Assembly (NCBI GenBank): GCA_018399055.1
Contig: CP073762.1
Coordinates: 1,426,001-1,490,000 of the forward strand
Reading direction: 5' to 3'
DNA length: 64,000 nt
Origin: Simkaniaceae bacterium
GTDB lineage: Bacteria; Chlamydiota; Chlamydiia; Chlamydiales; Simkaniaceae
Notes under the pieces: generated by a model
Databases searched by the model: none
Told to the model about the DNA's origin: nothing
The model's input: only the letters and a program-made list of their open reading frames with translations
Position numbers and translations under genes: made by a program
Shown: in pieces, positions 34,664 through 42,322 of the stretch
Position numbering within the stretch: position 1 is the first letter of the stretch
Layout of the letters: each line of letters starts with the position of its first letter

Positions 34664-34747
34664 GGAAGAGGAGGGATTCGAACCCCCGGTCCCGTGAAGG
34701 ACTTCTGTTTTCAAGACAGACGCATTCGGCCACTCTGCCACTCTTCC
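34664..34747 (-). tRNA. tRNA-Ser (anticodon TGA)
   Basis: Read on the minus strand the sequence starts GGAAGAG and ends CTCTTCC with discriminator G, and folds with an anticodon stem TCTGT/ACAGA around loop CTTGAAA, giving anticodon TGA (UGA), serine. A variable arm (GTCC..GGAC) and a GGTTCGAAT T-arm are present. CCA is not encoded. It is 84 nt long. Confidence 0.93.
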
Positions 34748-34834
34748 CTAATGCGCGATTGTTGAGATGGGAGTATAATCTTTATTGCCTCTAAATGGCA
34801 AGAAAGTTTTAGCAAAAAATTAATTCTTTACGGG

Positions 34835-35857
34835 TTAAGTGAATTGGGAGAGAAAACGCGTATCATTCTCGGTGAAAAGACGGATATCACTGATTCCATG
34901 GCGGAGCATAAAAAGCCTTTCAACCCCCCCTCCCCAGGCATAGCCCGAGTAGACTTCAGGATCAATACCCCCTTCTTTTAGGACATTTGGATGGACCATT
35001 CCAGCTCCAGCAACCTCAAGCCATCCCGTATGCTTACAAAGAACACATCCGCTTCCTGCGCAACTGGTACATTTAATGTCGACTTCCATCCCCGGCTCAA
35101 CAAAAGGGAAGTAGCTCGGTCGGACCCGAAGATCAATCTTCTGTTTAAAGATTTTTGTATAGAACTCTTCTTTTGTCGCCAATAAGTCGGAAAAGGTCAC
35201 ATCTTTATCTATATAGAGAACGTCAACCTGATGGAAAAATACATGGGAGCGAGAAGTAATCGTCTCATTGCGATAACATTTTCCAGGAGAGAGAATCCTA
35301 ATAGGGGGCTGGACATTCTCCATCATGTGCTGTTGAATCGAAGTGGTATGAGAACGAAGAAGAATATCAGGAGTAATATAGAAGGTATCCTGCATATCTC
35401 TTGCTGGATGATCAGGAGGGTAGTTAAGCCCTCCATAGTTGTAGTACTCGGTCTCAATCTCTGGACACTCCTGAACAGAAAACCCCATTCCAATCAAGGT
35501 CTCTGTGACCTCCATCAGCATCTGAGAAAGGGGATGCATTCCACCTGAGTTTGAGCGACGTCCAGGAAGTGTCACATCAACTTTCTCCGCTATGAGCCTA
35601 ATAGAAAGTTCTTTTGATTGAAGCGTTTCGTGATGTGTATCAATCTCCGCTGAAAGCTCTTGCTTCAGGGTATTAATCAGTTTTCCCATTTCAGGGCGCT
35701 CTTCAGCAGTGCAATTCCTCAGATCTTGCATAAGGGCTTGAATAGGACTTTTCTTTCCAAGGTATTTGACGCGTATCTGCTCTAAATCTTTTGCAACGGT
35801 CGCATTTTCAATTTCAGATTTGAAAGATTTTTTGAGAGCTTCGATTTTTTGTTTCAT
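34835..35857 (-). CDS. pheS: Phenylalanyl-tRNA synthetase alpha subunit
   Basis: PheS carries the class II catalytic core that charges tRNA-Phe together with PheT, which is not in the window. The 340-residue protein has the N-terminal coiled-coil arm and then S-H-T-T-S (near 175), the motif 2 region Y-R-N-E-T-I-T-S-R-S-H-V-F-F-H-Q and motif 3 (G-Y-A-W-G-G-G-V-E-R-L-F-M). Two Cys pairs (C-T-S-C and C-V-L-C) sit before W-L-E-V-A-G-A-G-M. The ATG at 35857 lies beside a hairpin that covers the ribosome-binding site. Confidence 0.95.
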   Translation of the reverse strand: MKQKIEALKKSFKSEIENATVAKDLEQIRVKYLGKKSPIQALMQDLRNCTAEERPEMGKLINTLKQELSAEIDTHHETLQSKELSIRLIAEKVDVTLPGRRSNSGGMHPLSQMLMEVTETLIGMGFSVQECPEIETEYYNYGGLNYPPDHPARDMQDTFYITPDILLRSHTTSIQQHMMENVQPPIRILSPGKCYRNETITSRSHVFFHQVDVLYIDKDVTFSDLLATKEEFYTKIFKQKIDLRVRPSYFPFVEPGMEVDIKCTSCAGSGCVLCKHTGWLEVAGAGMVHPNVLKEGGIDPEVYSGYAWGGGVERLFMLRHGISDIRLFTENDTRFLSQFT

Positions 35858-35866
35858 AGACAACTT

Positions 35867-35886
35867 GCCCCCGATAAACCGGGGGC
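35867..35886 (-). promoter_or_regulatory. Hairpin covering the pheS ribosome-binding site
   Basis: A perfect 7-bp GC stem (GCCCCCG / CGGGGGC) with a 6-nt loop ends 9 nt before the pheS ATG and includes the only G-rich ribosome-binding sequence there. It has no T run, so it more likely acts on translation or mRNA processing than as a terminator. Confidence 0.45.
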
Positions 35887-35897
35887 TTTAGAATGAT

Positions 35898-36257
35898 TTA
35901 CGAGGCGAGTGCTACTTTCGCGGTATCCGCAACCGCCGCAAAACTTTTGGGGTCACGAATGGCGATATCAGAAAGCATCTTCCGATCGATACGGACTCCT
36001 GCTTTGGTCAGTCCGTTAATCAGGCGACTATAGGAAATCCCTTGAGCCTTTGCAGCCACTCCAATACGAGTGATCCACAGGCGACGAAAGTCTCCTTTCT
36101 TCTTTCTTCTGTGCATGGTGCTAAACGCCATGGCTTTCATCACTGCATCTTGAGTCAGTCGGACATGATTCTTTCTGTCTCCAACAAACCCTTTTGCTCT
36201 CTTCAATAATCTTTTGCGACGCTTTCTTGAAGCGACTCTACTTCTTACTCTTACCAT
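35898..36257 (-). CDS. rplT: 50S ribosomal protein L20
   Basis: L20 binds 23S rRNA early in 50S assembly. The 119-residue sequence is the standard L20 with a strongly basic N-terminus (R-V-R-S-R-V-A-S-R-K-R-R-K), G-D-R-K-N-H-V-R-L and I-G-V-A-A-K-A-Q-G-I-S-Y-S-R-L-I-N-G-L. It lies between rpmI and pheS, which is the usual order in bacteria. In several bacteria L20 also represses its own operon by binding the mRNA; no such site was identified here. Confidence 0.96.
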   Translation of the reverse strand: MVRVRSRVASRKRRKRLLKRAKGFVGDRKNHVRLTQDAVMKAMAFSTMHRRKKKGDFRRLWITRIGVAAKAQGISYSRLINGLTKAGVRIDRKMLSDIAIRDPKSFAAVADTAKVALAS

Positions 36258-36273
36258 AATTCCCTTTCTCCTA

Positions 36274-36468
36274 TTACATGCACGCTAGGCGCTTATATTT
36301 GTTTGAAAAGGCTTCGCTCACTACAGTCTGCTTTTTAAGCTGCCGTTTCCTCTTCGAGGTTTTCTTCGTTAGGATGTGTCGGCGACCCTGCTTTGTTCGC
36401 ATGAGCTTCCCTGTTCCCGTCTTTTTAAAGCGCTTTCGGATCGCTTTCTTGGTTTTCATTTTAGGCAC
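36274..36468 (-). CDS. rpmI: 50S ribosomal protein L35
   Basis: This 64-residue basic protein fits L35 ([14 protein letters not shown] and a C-terminal basic tail). I start it at GTG 36468, which gives the family's usual M-P-K start and follows a CGGAG; an ATG at 36459 would drop those residues. It lies 16 bp after infC and 16 bp before rplT. Confidence 0.93.
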   Translation of the reverse strand: MPKMKTKKAIRKRFKKTGTGKLMRTKQGRRHILTKKTSKRKRQLKKQTVVSEAFSNKYKRLACM

Positions 36469-36484
36469 GTTTATTCTCCGATTG

Positions 36485-36991
36485 TTACTTCTTCTTGCCC
36501 AATGGGGCGAGCACCAAACTAAAATTCCGACCCATCTGCTTTGGAGGAGACTCGGTCTGCGCGACATCGCTGAGTTCCTCAGCGATTCGAAGAGCAACCT
36601 TCTGACCCAATTCTTGGTGAGCCATCTCTCTTCCACGAAACATACAGGTGACGCGTACTTTGTTCCCTTTCTCGATAAATTCTCGGGCCCTTTTAATCTT
36701 CACTTGAAGATCATGTTCGTCAATGTTCGGTTTGACCTTCACTTCTTTAAGCTTGGCCTGGTGCTGTGCTTTTTTACTTTCCCGCTCTTTTTTTGTCATT
36801 TGGTAGCGGAATTTTCCATAATCTATAACTTTGCAAACAGGTGGTTTCGCATTCGGAGAAATCTCAACGAGGTCGAGCCCATCTTGTTTTGCTTGCGCTT
36901 GCGCTTGCTCTATCGTCACTACGCCTACCTGCTTTCCATCTTTCCCTATCAGTCGAACTTGTGTAGCGCGTATTTCTCTGTTAATTCTCAA
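36485..36991 (-). CDS. infC: Translation initiation factor IF-3
   Basis: IF-3 discriminates start codons and keeps the 30S subunit free. The 168-residue protein has the N-terminal R-I-N-R-E-I-R-A segment, the linker [15 protein letters not shown] and the C-terminal domain ([13 protein letters not shown]). The only suitable start is TTG at 36991 because an in-frame TGA lies two codons upstream; an AGGA sits 9 nt before it. Rare start codons on infC allow IF-3 to repress its own mRNA in E. coli, and the TTG here suggests the same logic. Confidence 0.95.
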   Translation of the reverse strand: MRINREIRATQVRLIGKDGKQVGVVTIEQAQAQAKQDGLDLVEISPNAKPPVCKVIDYGKFRYQMTKKERESKKAQHQAKLKEVKVKPNIDEHDLQVKIKRAREFIEKGNKVRVTCMFRGREMAHQELGQKVALRIAEELSDVAQTESPPKQMGRNFSLVLAPLGKKK

Positions 36992-37002
36992 ATGATCTCA
37001 TC

Positions 37003-38088
37003 CTATTCATCACAAACGGCCACTATACTCAATAACTCTTTTTTTTGCGATAGATCTTTTTCACTATCTTCTAAAACATGCAATACCATCTGCTGCATGC
37101 AGGAAAAAACTGAATGTACTATCGTATAGAATCCCTTGTTTTTTCTCACTGTTAAAAAAGATCCTTTTCTCTCTATCTTCATCTCTTTCCCCTTTTTCCA
37201 CTCCAAGTTGAGCGCTCGAAAGGTTTCTTGAAACGTTTCGGGGCCACTTCCGCCCCACTTTCCCTCAACAAGAGAAAGCTCTTCAATGATTTTCATACAT
37301 TTTTGAAGGGATGGGAGTAAATCTTTTTCTAGACAAACTGTCGTCGCTAAGTCAGAGTGGCAGTCCTTTGAAAGAAAAAATTCTGCAGAACAGCCTGCGC
37401 TTAAGGCCCCTCCGACTACTAATTCAAATTCCTCTTTTAAATGGACTTTTCGCCACTTTTCATACAGGTGGAAAAATAGAGCTTCCCCTCTTTTTCTCCA
37501 GCATAGATTGTTTTTTTCAAGGAAATCTGCGCCACGGGTAATACTTACATCGAAAAGGCCCAGCTCTTCACCAACCTTAAAGGGATCTACAGGACTTTTT
37601 TCGCCTGCTGCATGCTGCCCCATAACGCGATAAACTAGCTTCTCCTGCTTTCGAAAATGAAGAGGCAGTCGCTCTTCAATTTTGATAAGTTTAAAAGGGC
37701 CTAGCTCACCAGTTTTTTCTAAAAACTCCCCTTCAACCAAGTCAATAAAAGCGTCGATTTGTACCACCTGTACTAAGGGAGCTTGAGATTGTTGAACAAA
37801 ATGGGCGGGGTAGTAACGGCGATTATGACGAAAAAATTCGAGTGCATTCGAGGGAACCATTTCATGGATCTTGACAGGATGATCTTTTGATGCGATCTCC
37901 CGCATTCGATTTTCTAGATGAGGGAGCATCACTTCTGCGAGGGTTTCTCCCATAACAATATCATAATAAAATATCGAACCTGTTCCACCTCCCTTCAAGA
38001 GATACCCTTGAGGAATTAGATCCGAAAGCGCAGCCCCAAGGACTGCTGTGGCCGTTTGGCGAATCTGGAAATTATGACGATCTTTCAA
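37003..38088 (-). CDS. ThrRS-derived protein lacking editing and catalytic residues
   Basis: The sequence follows threonyl-tRNA synthetase from its second N-terminal domain: R-Q-T-A-T-A-V-L-G-A (ThrRS R-H-S-x-A-H-x-x-G), F-Y-Y-D-I, G-P-F-K-L-I-K, V-G-E-E-L-G-L-F-D, then a shrunken catalytic region. The zinc/editing residues are gone (both His of H-x-x-x-H are Gln and Ala; the C-R-G-P-H motif reads V-E-G-E-F), and class II motifs 2 and 3 are not visible. It sits next to infC, where thrS normally lies. The start is uncertain: the frame runs into tRNA-Val, so I use a TTG at 38088 just after the tRNA. Confidence 0.6.
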   Translation of the reverse strand: MKDRHNFQIRQTATAVLGAALSDLIPQGYLLKGGGTGSIFYYDIVMGETLAEVMLPHLENRMREIASKDHPVKIHEMVPSNALEFFRHNRRYYPAHFVQQSQAPLVQVVQIDAFIDLVEGEFLEKTGELGPFKLIKIEERLPLHFRKQEKLVYRVMGQHAAGEKSPVDPFKVGEELGLFDVSITRGADFLEKNNLCWRKRGEALFFHLYEKWRKVHLKEEFELVVGGALSAGCSAEFFLSKDCHSDLATTVCLEKDLLPSLQKCMKIIEELSLVEGKWGGSGPETFQETFRALNLEWKKGKEMKIERKGSFLTVRKNKGFYTIVHSVFSCMQQMVLHVLEDSEKDLSQKKELLSIVAVCDE

Positions 38089-38099
38089 AATAAAACGGT

Positions 38100-38173
38100 T
38101 GGGATATAGCTGACTCGAACAGCTGACCTCCACGATGTCAACGTGGCGCTCTAACCAACTGAGCTAATACCCC
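38100..38173 (-). tRNA. tRNA-Val (anticodon GAC)
   Basis: On the minus strand the gene starts GGGGTAT and its 3' acceptor strand is ATATCCC plus discriminator A. The anticodon stem CCACG/CGTGG holds loop TTGACAT, anticodon GAC (valine). The D-arm AGCTCAGTTGGTTAGAGC and T-loop GTTCGAGTC are normal. It is 74 nt long and CCA is not encoded. Confidence 0.93.
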
Positions 38174-38198
38174 ATTTGGAATTTTAATTTACAGCATT

Positions 38199-39731
38199 CT
38201 ACATGAAAGCTACTTTCTCATCAACAATATAGTGACATCCTCGAGAACGTGGGCTTTGAAGCGCTCCTTGAGTAATGAGAAGGGCTGTTTCGCATCCATT
38301 TCGAAGAGCTAGAAGTTCTGGAGTTAATAGGGCCTCTTCATAAAATGAGTTGATTTCCCATTTAAGTTCCCTTAGCATTTTGTCTGCCCTTTTAAGGCGC
38401 CGAGAACTTCTCAAAAGACCCACATAGTTCCACATGGTTTGTTTGATGGTCATCCAGTCTTGTTGAAGCAAGGCGTTATCGATTTTTTCAACCCCCATTT
38501 TCCAGGGTTCAATTTCAGGAAAGTTGACCTTTTTTATACGGATTGATCGAGAGCAGGTTCTTGCCCAGACGAGCCCTTCAAGAAGCGCTGTCGATGCAAG
38601 ACGATTGGCTCCATGCAAACCACTGCAGGCAACTTCGCCAATTGCTCTTAAGCCCCGCATAGTTGTCTGCCCCTCAAGATCTACTGCTACCCCTCCGCAG
38701 CTATAATGAGCAGCGGGGACAATAGGAAGGGGGTGTTTATCCATCTCCCAACCTCGATCTTTGCAATGCTGATAGATTGCTGGAAACCGATTCTGCAAAG
38801 CTTCTTTTCCTTTAAAGTGGATATCAAGCCATACATGGGGATGATTGGTTCTAACCATCTCTTCAAAAATGGCTCGCGCTGCAACATCTCGCGGAGAAAG
38901 TGGATCAACCAAGATGTCTCCTTCATGAGATAAGATTTGCCCGCCTTCTCCTCGCAGAGTTTCTGATAGAAGAAAGCGCGGCTCTCCAACGGTATAAAGA
39001 GCTGTAGGATGAAACTGGACATACTCCATATTCATGATCCGGACTCCTGCACGATAAGCCATTGCAATGCCATCTCCCCGTGACTCCTTGCCATTGGTTG
39101 TATGAAGAAAACATTCTCCTACCCCTCCTGTTGCAAGAATCGTTTCCTCCGCAAATAGAGCATAGACTTCTTCCGTTTGATGGCTCAGAATATAGGCCCC
39201 AACACATGTCGGAGACTGGTAGATGTCAGCCGCCATTTTGGAATGGTGAGAAAGGGTAATTAAATCGATAGCACTCTGATTATGCAGAAGGGTAACATGG
39301 GGGTGATTCGTGACTTTTTGATACAGACCCTCCATAATGACTTTCCCTGTTCGATCTCCATGGAATAAAATCCTAGGGATCGAGTGAGCTCCTTCTTGGG
39401 TAAGCTTCCATTCTCCACTCGTCTCTTTTTCAAAGGGAATCCCTTTCAGAATTTCTTCAATCGCTTTAGGTCCCAGTTGAACCAACTGATCCACTGCTTT
39501 TTCATTGCAAAGACCAGCTCCTGCATTCATGATGTCATTCTTAAACAGTCCTTCAGGCTCATCCGGAGACCGATACCCTATTCCTCCTTGCGCACGATAG
39601 GAATTGGCAGAGGCCGGCCCTTCACCTGAAGAAATCACCACCACGTCAATTCCACGATCTCCGAGCTCTAAGGCAGAAACCAGCCCTGCTATTCCACCCC
39701 CTATGATTAAAACGCTTGTCTCTGTTATCAT
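38199..39731 (-). CDS. nadB: L-aspartate oxidase
   Basis: NadB oxidises L-aspartate to iminoaspartate with FAD, the first step of de novo NAD synthesis. The 510-residue protein has the FAD loop V-L-I-I-G-G-G-I-A-G-L at its start, the Gln-Gly-Gly region (R-A-Q-G-G-I), H-T-T-N-G..G-D-G-I-A-M-A-Y-R-A-G and the substrate-site H-Y-S-C-G-G. I place the start at 39731 close to the FAD motif. nadA and nadC are not in the window. De novo NAD synthesis is absent from most Chlamydiaceae. Confidence 0.9.
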   Translation of the reverse strand: MITETSVLIIGGGIAGLVSALELGDRGIDVVVISSGEGPASANSYRAQGGIGYRSPDEPEGLFKNDIMNAGAGLCNEKAVDQLVQLGPKAIEEILKGIPFEKETSGEWKLTQEGAHSIPRILFHGDRTGKVIMEGLYQKVTNHPHVTLLHNQSAIDLITLSHHSKMAADIYQSPTCVGAYILSHQTEEVYALFAEETILATGGVGECFLHTTNGKESRGDGIAMAYRAGVRIMNMEYVQFHPTALYTVGEPRFLLSETLRGEGGQILSHEGDILVDPLSPRDVAARAIFEEMVRTNHPHVWLDIHFKGKEALQNRFPAIYQHCKDRGWEMDKHPLPIVPAAHYSCGGVAVDLEGQTTMRGLRAIGEVACSGLHGANRLASTALLEGLVWARTCSRSIRIKKVNFPEIEPWKMGVEKIDNALLQQDWMTIKQTMWNYVGLLRSSRRLKRADKMLRELKWEINSFYEEALLTPELLALRNGCETALLITQGALQSPRSRGCHYIVDEKVAFM

Positions 39732-39766
39732 GATGAGTACCATAAGGTTTTTGGGAAATCGAATCA

Positions 39767-40300
39767 ATGTTTCTTAAGCTCGCACACCAAGTTTGGAAGG
39801 ATCATTTAAAACCTGGCAACTCCGCAATCGATGCAACATGTGGCAATGGGTACGATACGGATGTTCTCGCACGTTTTGATCTTGCTCATTTATATGTGTT
39901 CGATATTCAAAAAAAGGCTCTGAATTCAACAAAATCTCGTGTTGGAGAAAATAAAAATATTTCTTACCATTTGGAGTGTCACTCCACGTTTTCTTCCGTC
40001 AAAGGCTCAGTCGATCTTATTGTCTACAACCTTGGATACCTCCCCGGAGGAAATAAGTCTCTTACAACCAATGTACAAACGACTATCAAAAGCATCGAAA
40101 CTGGTACCTTGCTCCTTAACCCAGGGGGGCTTATCAGCTGCATGCTTTATCCTGGTCACCCTGAGGGAGCTAGAGAAGAGTCCGCTCTACTAGATCTAAC
40201 CGCAAATTTTTCTTCGAAAAAGTTTCAGATTTCTCATCATCGGTCAGTTAACCGTTCTAGAGCACCTTCATTGCTCCTTATCCAAAAAATAATATATTAA
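39767..40300 (+). CDS. SAM-dependent tRNA methyltransferase, YtqB/MnmM family
   Basis: The 177-residue protein is a small class I methyltransferase with the SAM motif A-I-D-A-T-C-G-N-G-Y-D-T-D-V-L-A near residue 25, L-Y-V-F-D-I, and the family-specific Y-N-L-G-Y-L-P-G-G-N-K, L-N-P-G-G and M-L-Y-P-G-H-P-E-G segments. B. subtilis YtqB (MnmM) methylates nm5s2U at tRNA position 34; the same role is likely here but not proved. The gene is divergent from nadB with 35 bp between starts and has a weak ribosome-binding site. Confidence 0.85.
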   Translation: MFLKLAHQVWKDHLKPGNSAIDATCGNGYDTDVLARFDLAHLYVFDIQKKALNSTKSRVGENKNISYHLECHSTFSSVKGSVDLIVYNLGYLPGGNKSLTTNVQTTIKSIETGTLLLNPGGLISCMLYPGHPEGAREESALLDLTANFSSKKFQISHHRSVNRSRAPSLLLIQKIIY

Positions 40301-40358
40301 ATATTTTAAACTTTGCGCAATTCAATCGATTTCTATATGAGTAAGAAATGATTATGAA

Positions 40359-40387
40359 TTGTCTAGGAATTAGGTATTTAGTATAAT
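40359..40387 (+). promoter_or_regulatory. Housekeeping-type promoter
   Basis: A TTGTCT (-35) and a perfect TATAAT (-10) are separated by 17 bp, about 60 bp upstream of the gene at 40449. It is one of the best sigma-70-like promoters in the window. Confidence 0.75.
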
Positions 40388-40402
40388 AAGGGTAGGTGAG
40401 AT

Positions 40403-40419
40403 ATTAACAAACTGTTAAT
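40403..40419. promoter_or_regulatory. Operator-like inverted repeat
   Basis: A perfect 7-bp inverted repeat with a 3-bp spacer, ATTAACA-AAC-TGTTAAT, lies about 10-25 bp past the predicted transcription start of the 40359 promoter. Such a position suits a repressor site. The binding protein is unknown. Confidence 0.5.
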
Positions 40420-40448
40420 AAGCACTCCTAAAACACACAAGGGAAAGT

Positions 40449-41237
40449 ATGGAATTAAACAAAGTTGTTGATGCCTCTCCAATCTTTTTTCAAGCACGTC
40501 AATCAAGTGTTGTTGAGGAGCTCTATGATGCGATCCATAGCCGTGAGACTTATAATCGAAAAGATCTCTTTAATATCATCCAGCGAGTAAACAGTGTTGA
40601 TGTTTCAAACCTTCCTGAGGAGACGCAGCACAAATTCCAAAGTCTCTGTGGTCGGGTTCATACTTTGAATGTGAATCATATGGTTGATGCAATCTACGAA
40701 GAAGCAACAGCCTTAAGTAGCGGGGAGTACACCTCTTCTGAAGAACTAGCCCATCGCACACAAACCCTTAAAGAAATGATGGCTGATGTTTGGAGCAACA
40801 ATTCCCTTTCAACAGACAATTCAAATTTTCTTCGAATGGCTTCGGTGAAGCTTGCAGAACTTTCAGGTCAAACTCCTTTTTCAAAAATAGATGATATGGT
40901 ACACCATTCCCAAGTCAACTTTGTTGAGGACCAGGAAATGTTACCAGAATCTGATGTTATTGGAGCAGTTGTCACCCCTGAGTGGGAAGATGCTGAGCTT
41001 TCTATTGAAATTTTACAAGTCGCACAACTTCTTCATCAGGGGCATCCTGAAGGAATTATAAAGTTTCGCCAACTTCCACAAGATGTTCAACAAGAACTAG
41101 GACCCGTCGATCATTCTGCTAAGTATATTCGCGCTATGGTCACTATGGGGATGCAGATGGTGCGCAAAGATGGATATTCTCCCTCTCAGAAAGAGATTGA
41201 GCTTATGTTCGCTGAAGCTCCTCCGCCCGTGGCATAA
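40449..41237 (+). CDS. Hypothetical soluble protein
   Basis: I do not recognise this 262-residue acidic protein. It is rich in helix-forming residues with no signal peptide or membrane segment, and the C-terminus ends in A-E-A-P-P-P-V-A. It has its own promoter (40359-40387) and a palindromic operator-like site, so it is expressed singly under some control. Its 3' end overlaps folC by 52 bp on the opposite strand. The start ATG follows an AGGGAAAG. Confidence 0.7.
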   Translation: MELNKVVDASPIFFQARQSSVVEELYDAIHSRETYNRKDLFNIIQRVNSVDVSNLPEETQHKFQSLCGRVHTLNVNHMVDAIYEEATALSSGEYTSSEELAHRTQTLKEMMADVWSNNSLSTDNSNFLRMASVKLAELSGQTPFSKIDDMVHHSQVNFVEDQEMLPESDVIGAVVTPEWEDAELSIEILQVAQLLHQGHPEGIIKFRQLPQDVQQELGPVDHSAKYIRAMVTMGMQMVRKDGYSPSQKEIELMFAEAPPPVA

Positions 41238-42322
41238 TGGGCCTGTCGGAAAGTTACTATCTGGTCCATAATATAAAATGACCCGGTCACGACCGGTAGA
41301 GCCTTCTCTTTCTTTGCGTAAGCAAGCGCCTCGTCAAGAGTCATGGGAGTTCCTACCCTAAAGCTTTCCTGTGGAAGAAGCCTAGGGTGGTTGGAAGGCA
41401 GCAGAGCAATGTGGTCGGCATACTTTTCTATAACTTCGAGAGACCCTTCAACATCCTTGTCCTTCGCCATCCCGAGCAAGACATGAACCTTCTTTCCCTG
41501 GTATTCTTTTTTTATCTTCTCAAAAAGACGGGTGAAAGCTGCAGGATTATGCGCCACATCCAAGAGCATATCCCCCCTCTTTTCGAAACGGCAGGGAGGA
41601 CACTGCATCAGGCTATCGGTGATTTCGGTATCAAAGGGAAGATACTTAAGCGCTTTTCGAGCAATGTTCAGACTCCCCTCTTTAGAGAGAATCACTGGTG
41701 CGTTCTTCTTATCAGCGATATCCAGAATAGGTTGTCTAGCGGCTGACTCCCCTAACACAACGGGGGTATTGTTTTTAATAATCCCCCCTTTTTCCTTAGC
41801 GATTGCATCAAGAGTTCCTCCTAAAATCGAAGCATGATCAATTGCTATTGATGTGATGATTGAGAGAATCGGATCGATGATGTTTGTTGCGTCGAGTCTT
41901 CCACCAAGTCCGGCTTCGATGATGGCGATATCCACCTCTTCTCGCGCAAAATAATGAAAAGCAAGTAGTGTTGTAATCTCAAAAAACTTAGGATCTTTCG
42001 CAAGGGGAAGAATCTTTTCGAGGCCTGAAACAACATCGTCTTCTGAAATCATCACGCCGTTGATCTGAATCCGCTCTCGGTAGGTGTGGAGATGAGGAGA
42101 GGTAAAGAGCCCCACTCGATACCCATTTTCCTGAAGAACGGCAGCCAGTTTCAGAGCAACGGTCCCCTTTCCATTGGTCCCAGCAATATGAACTGACGGA
42201 AATTTTTTCTCGGGATGCCCCAATTTTTCAGCTAAATCAAGGGGCGCAAACAGGTCCGTTTTGAGCTCTTTCAAGCGGTTTAAAGAAAACAAAAAGTCAG
42301 TAAGCTCATGATACCGGGTCAT
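41186..42322 (-). CDS. folC: Folylpolyglutamate/dihydrofolate synthase
   Basis: FolC adds glutamate to folates using ATP and related steps. The 378-residue protein has G-T-N-G-K-G-T (ATP loop), F-T-S-P-H-L, E-A-G-L-G-G-R-L-D-A-T-N and the C-terminal D-V-A-H-N-P. Its last ~20 residues after I-M-D-Q-I-V-T-F look foreign; they read into the 3' end of the convergent gene, where a sequence resembling a transposon end occurs (41235-41258). It overlaps the PHP gene by 4 bp. Confidence 0.92.
   Translation of the reverse strand: MTRYHELTDFLFSLNRLKELKTDLFAPLDLAEKLGHPEKKFPSVHIAGTNGKGTVALKLAAVLQENGYRVGLFTSPHLHTYRERIQINGVMISEDDVVSGLEKILPLAKDPKFFEITTLLAFHYFAREEVDIAIIEAGLGGRLDATNIIDPILSIITSIAIDHASILGGTLDAIAKEKGGIIKNNTPVVLGESAARQPILDIADKKNAPVILSKEGSLNIARKALKYLPFDTEITDSLMQCPPCRFEKRGDMLLDVAHNPAAFTRLFEKIKKEYQGKKVHVLLGMAKDKDVEGSLEVIEKYADHIALLPSNHPRLLPQESFRVGTPMTLDEALAYAKKEKALPVVTGSFYIMDQIVTFRQAHYATGGGASANISSISF

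Noticed and set aside
36278-37129. Long 283-codon plus-strand frame across infC-rpmI
   Set aside because: It lies opposite to three recognised genes and its translation is hydrophobic/Cys-rich without family features, as expected from antisense of basic ribosomal proteins.
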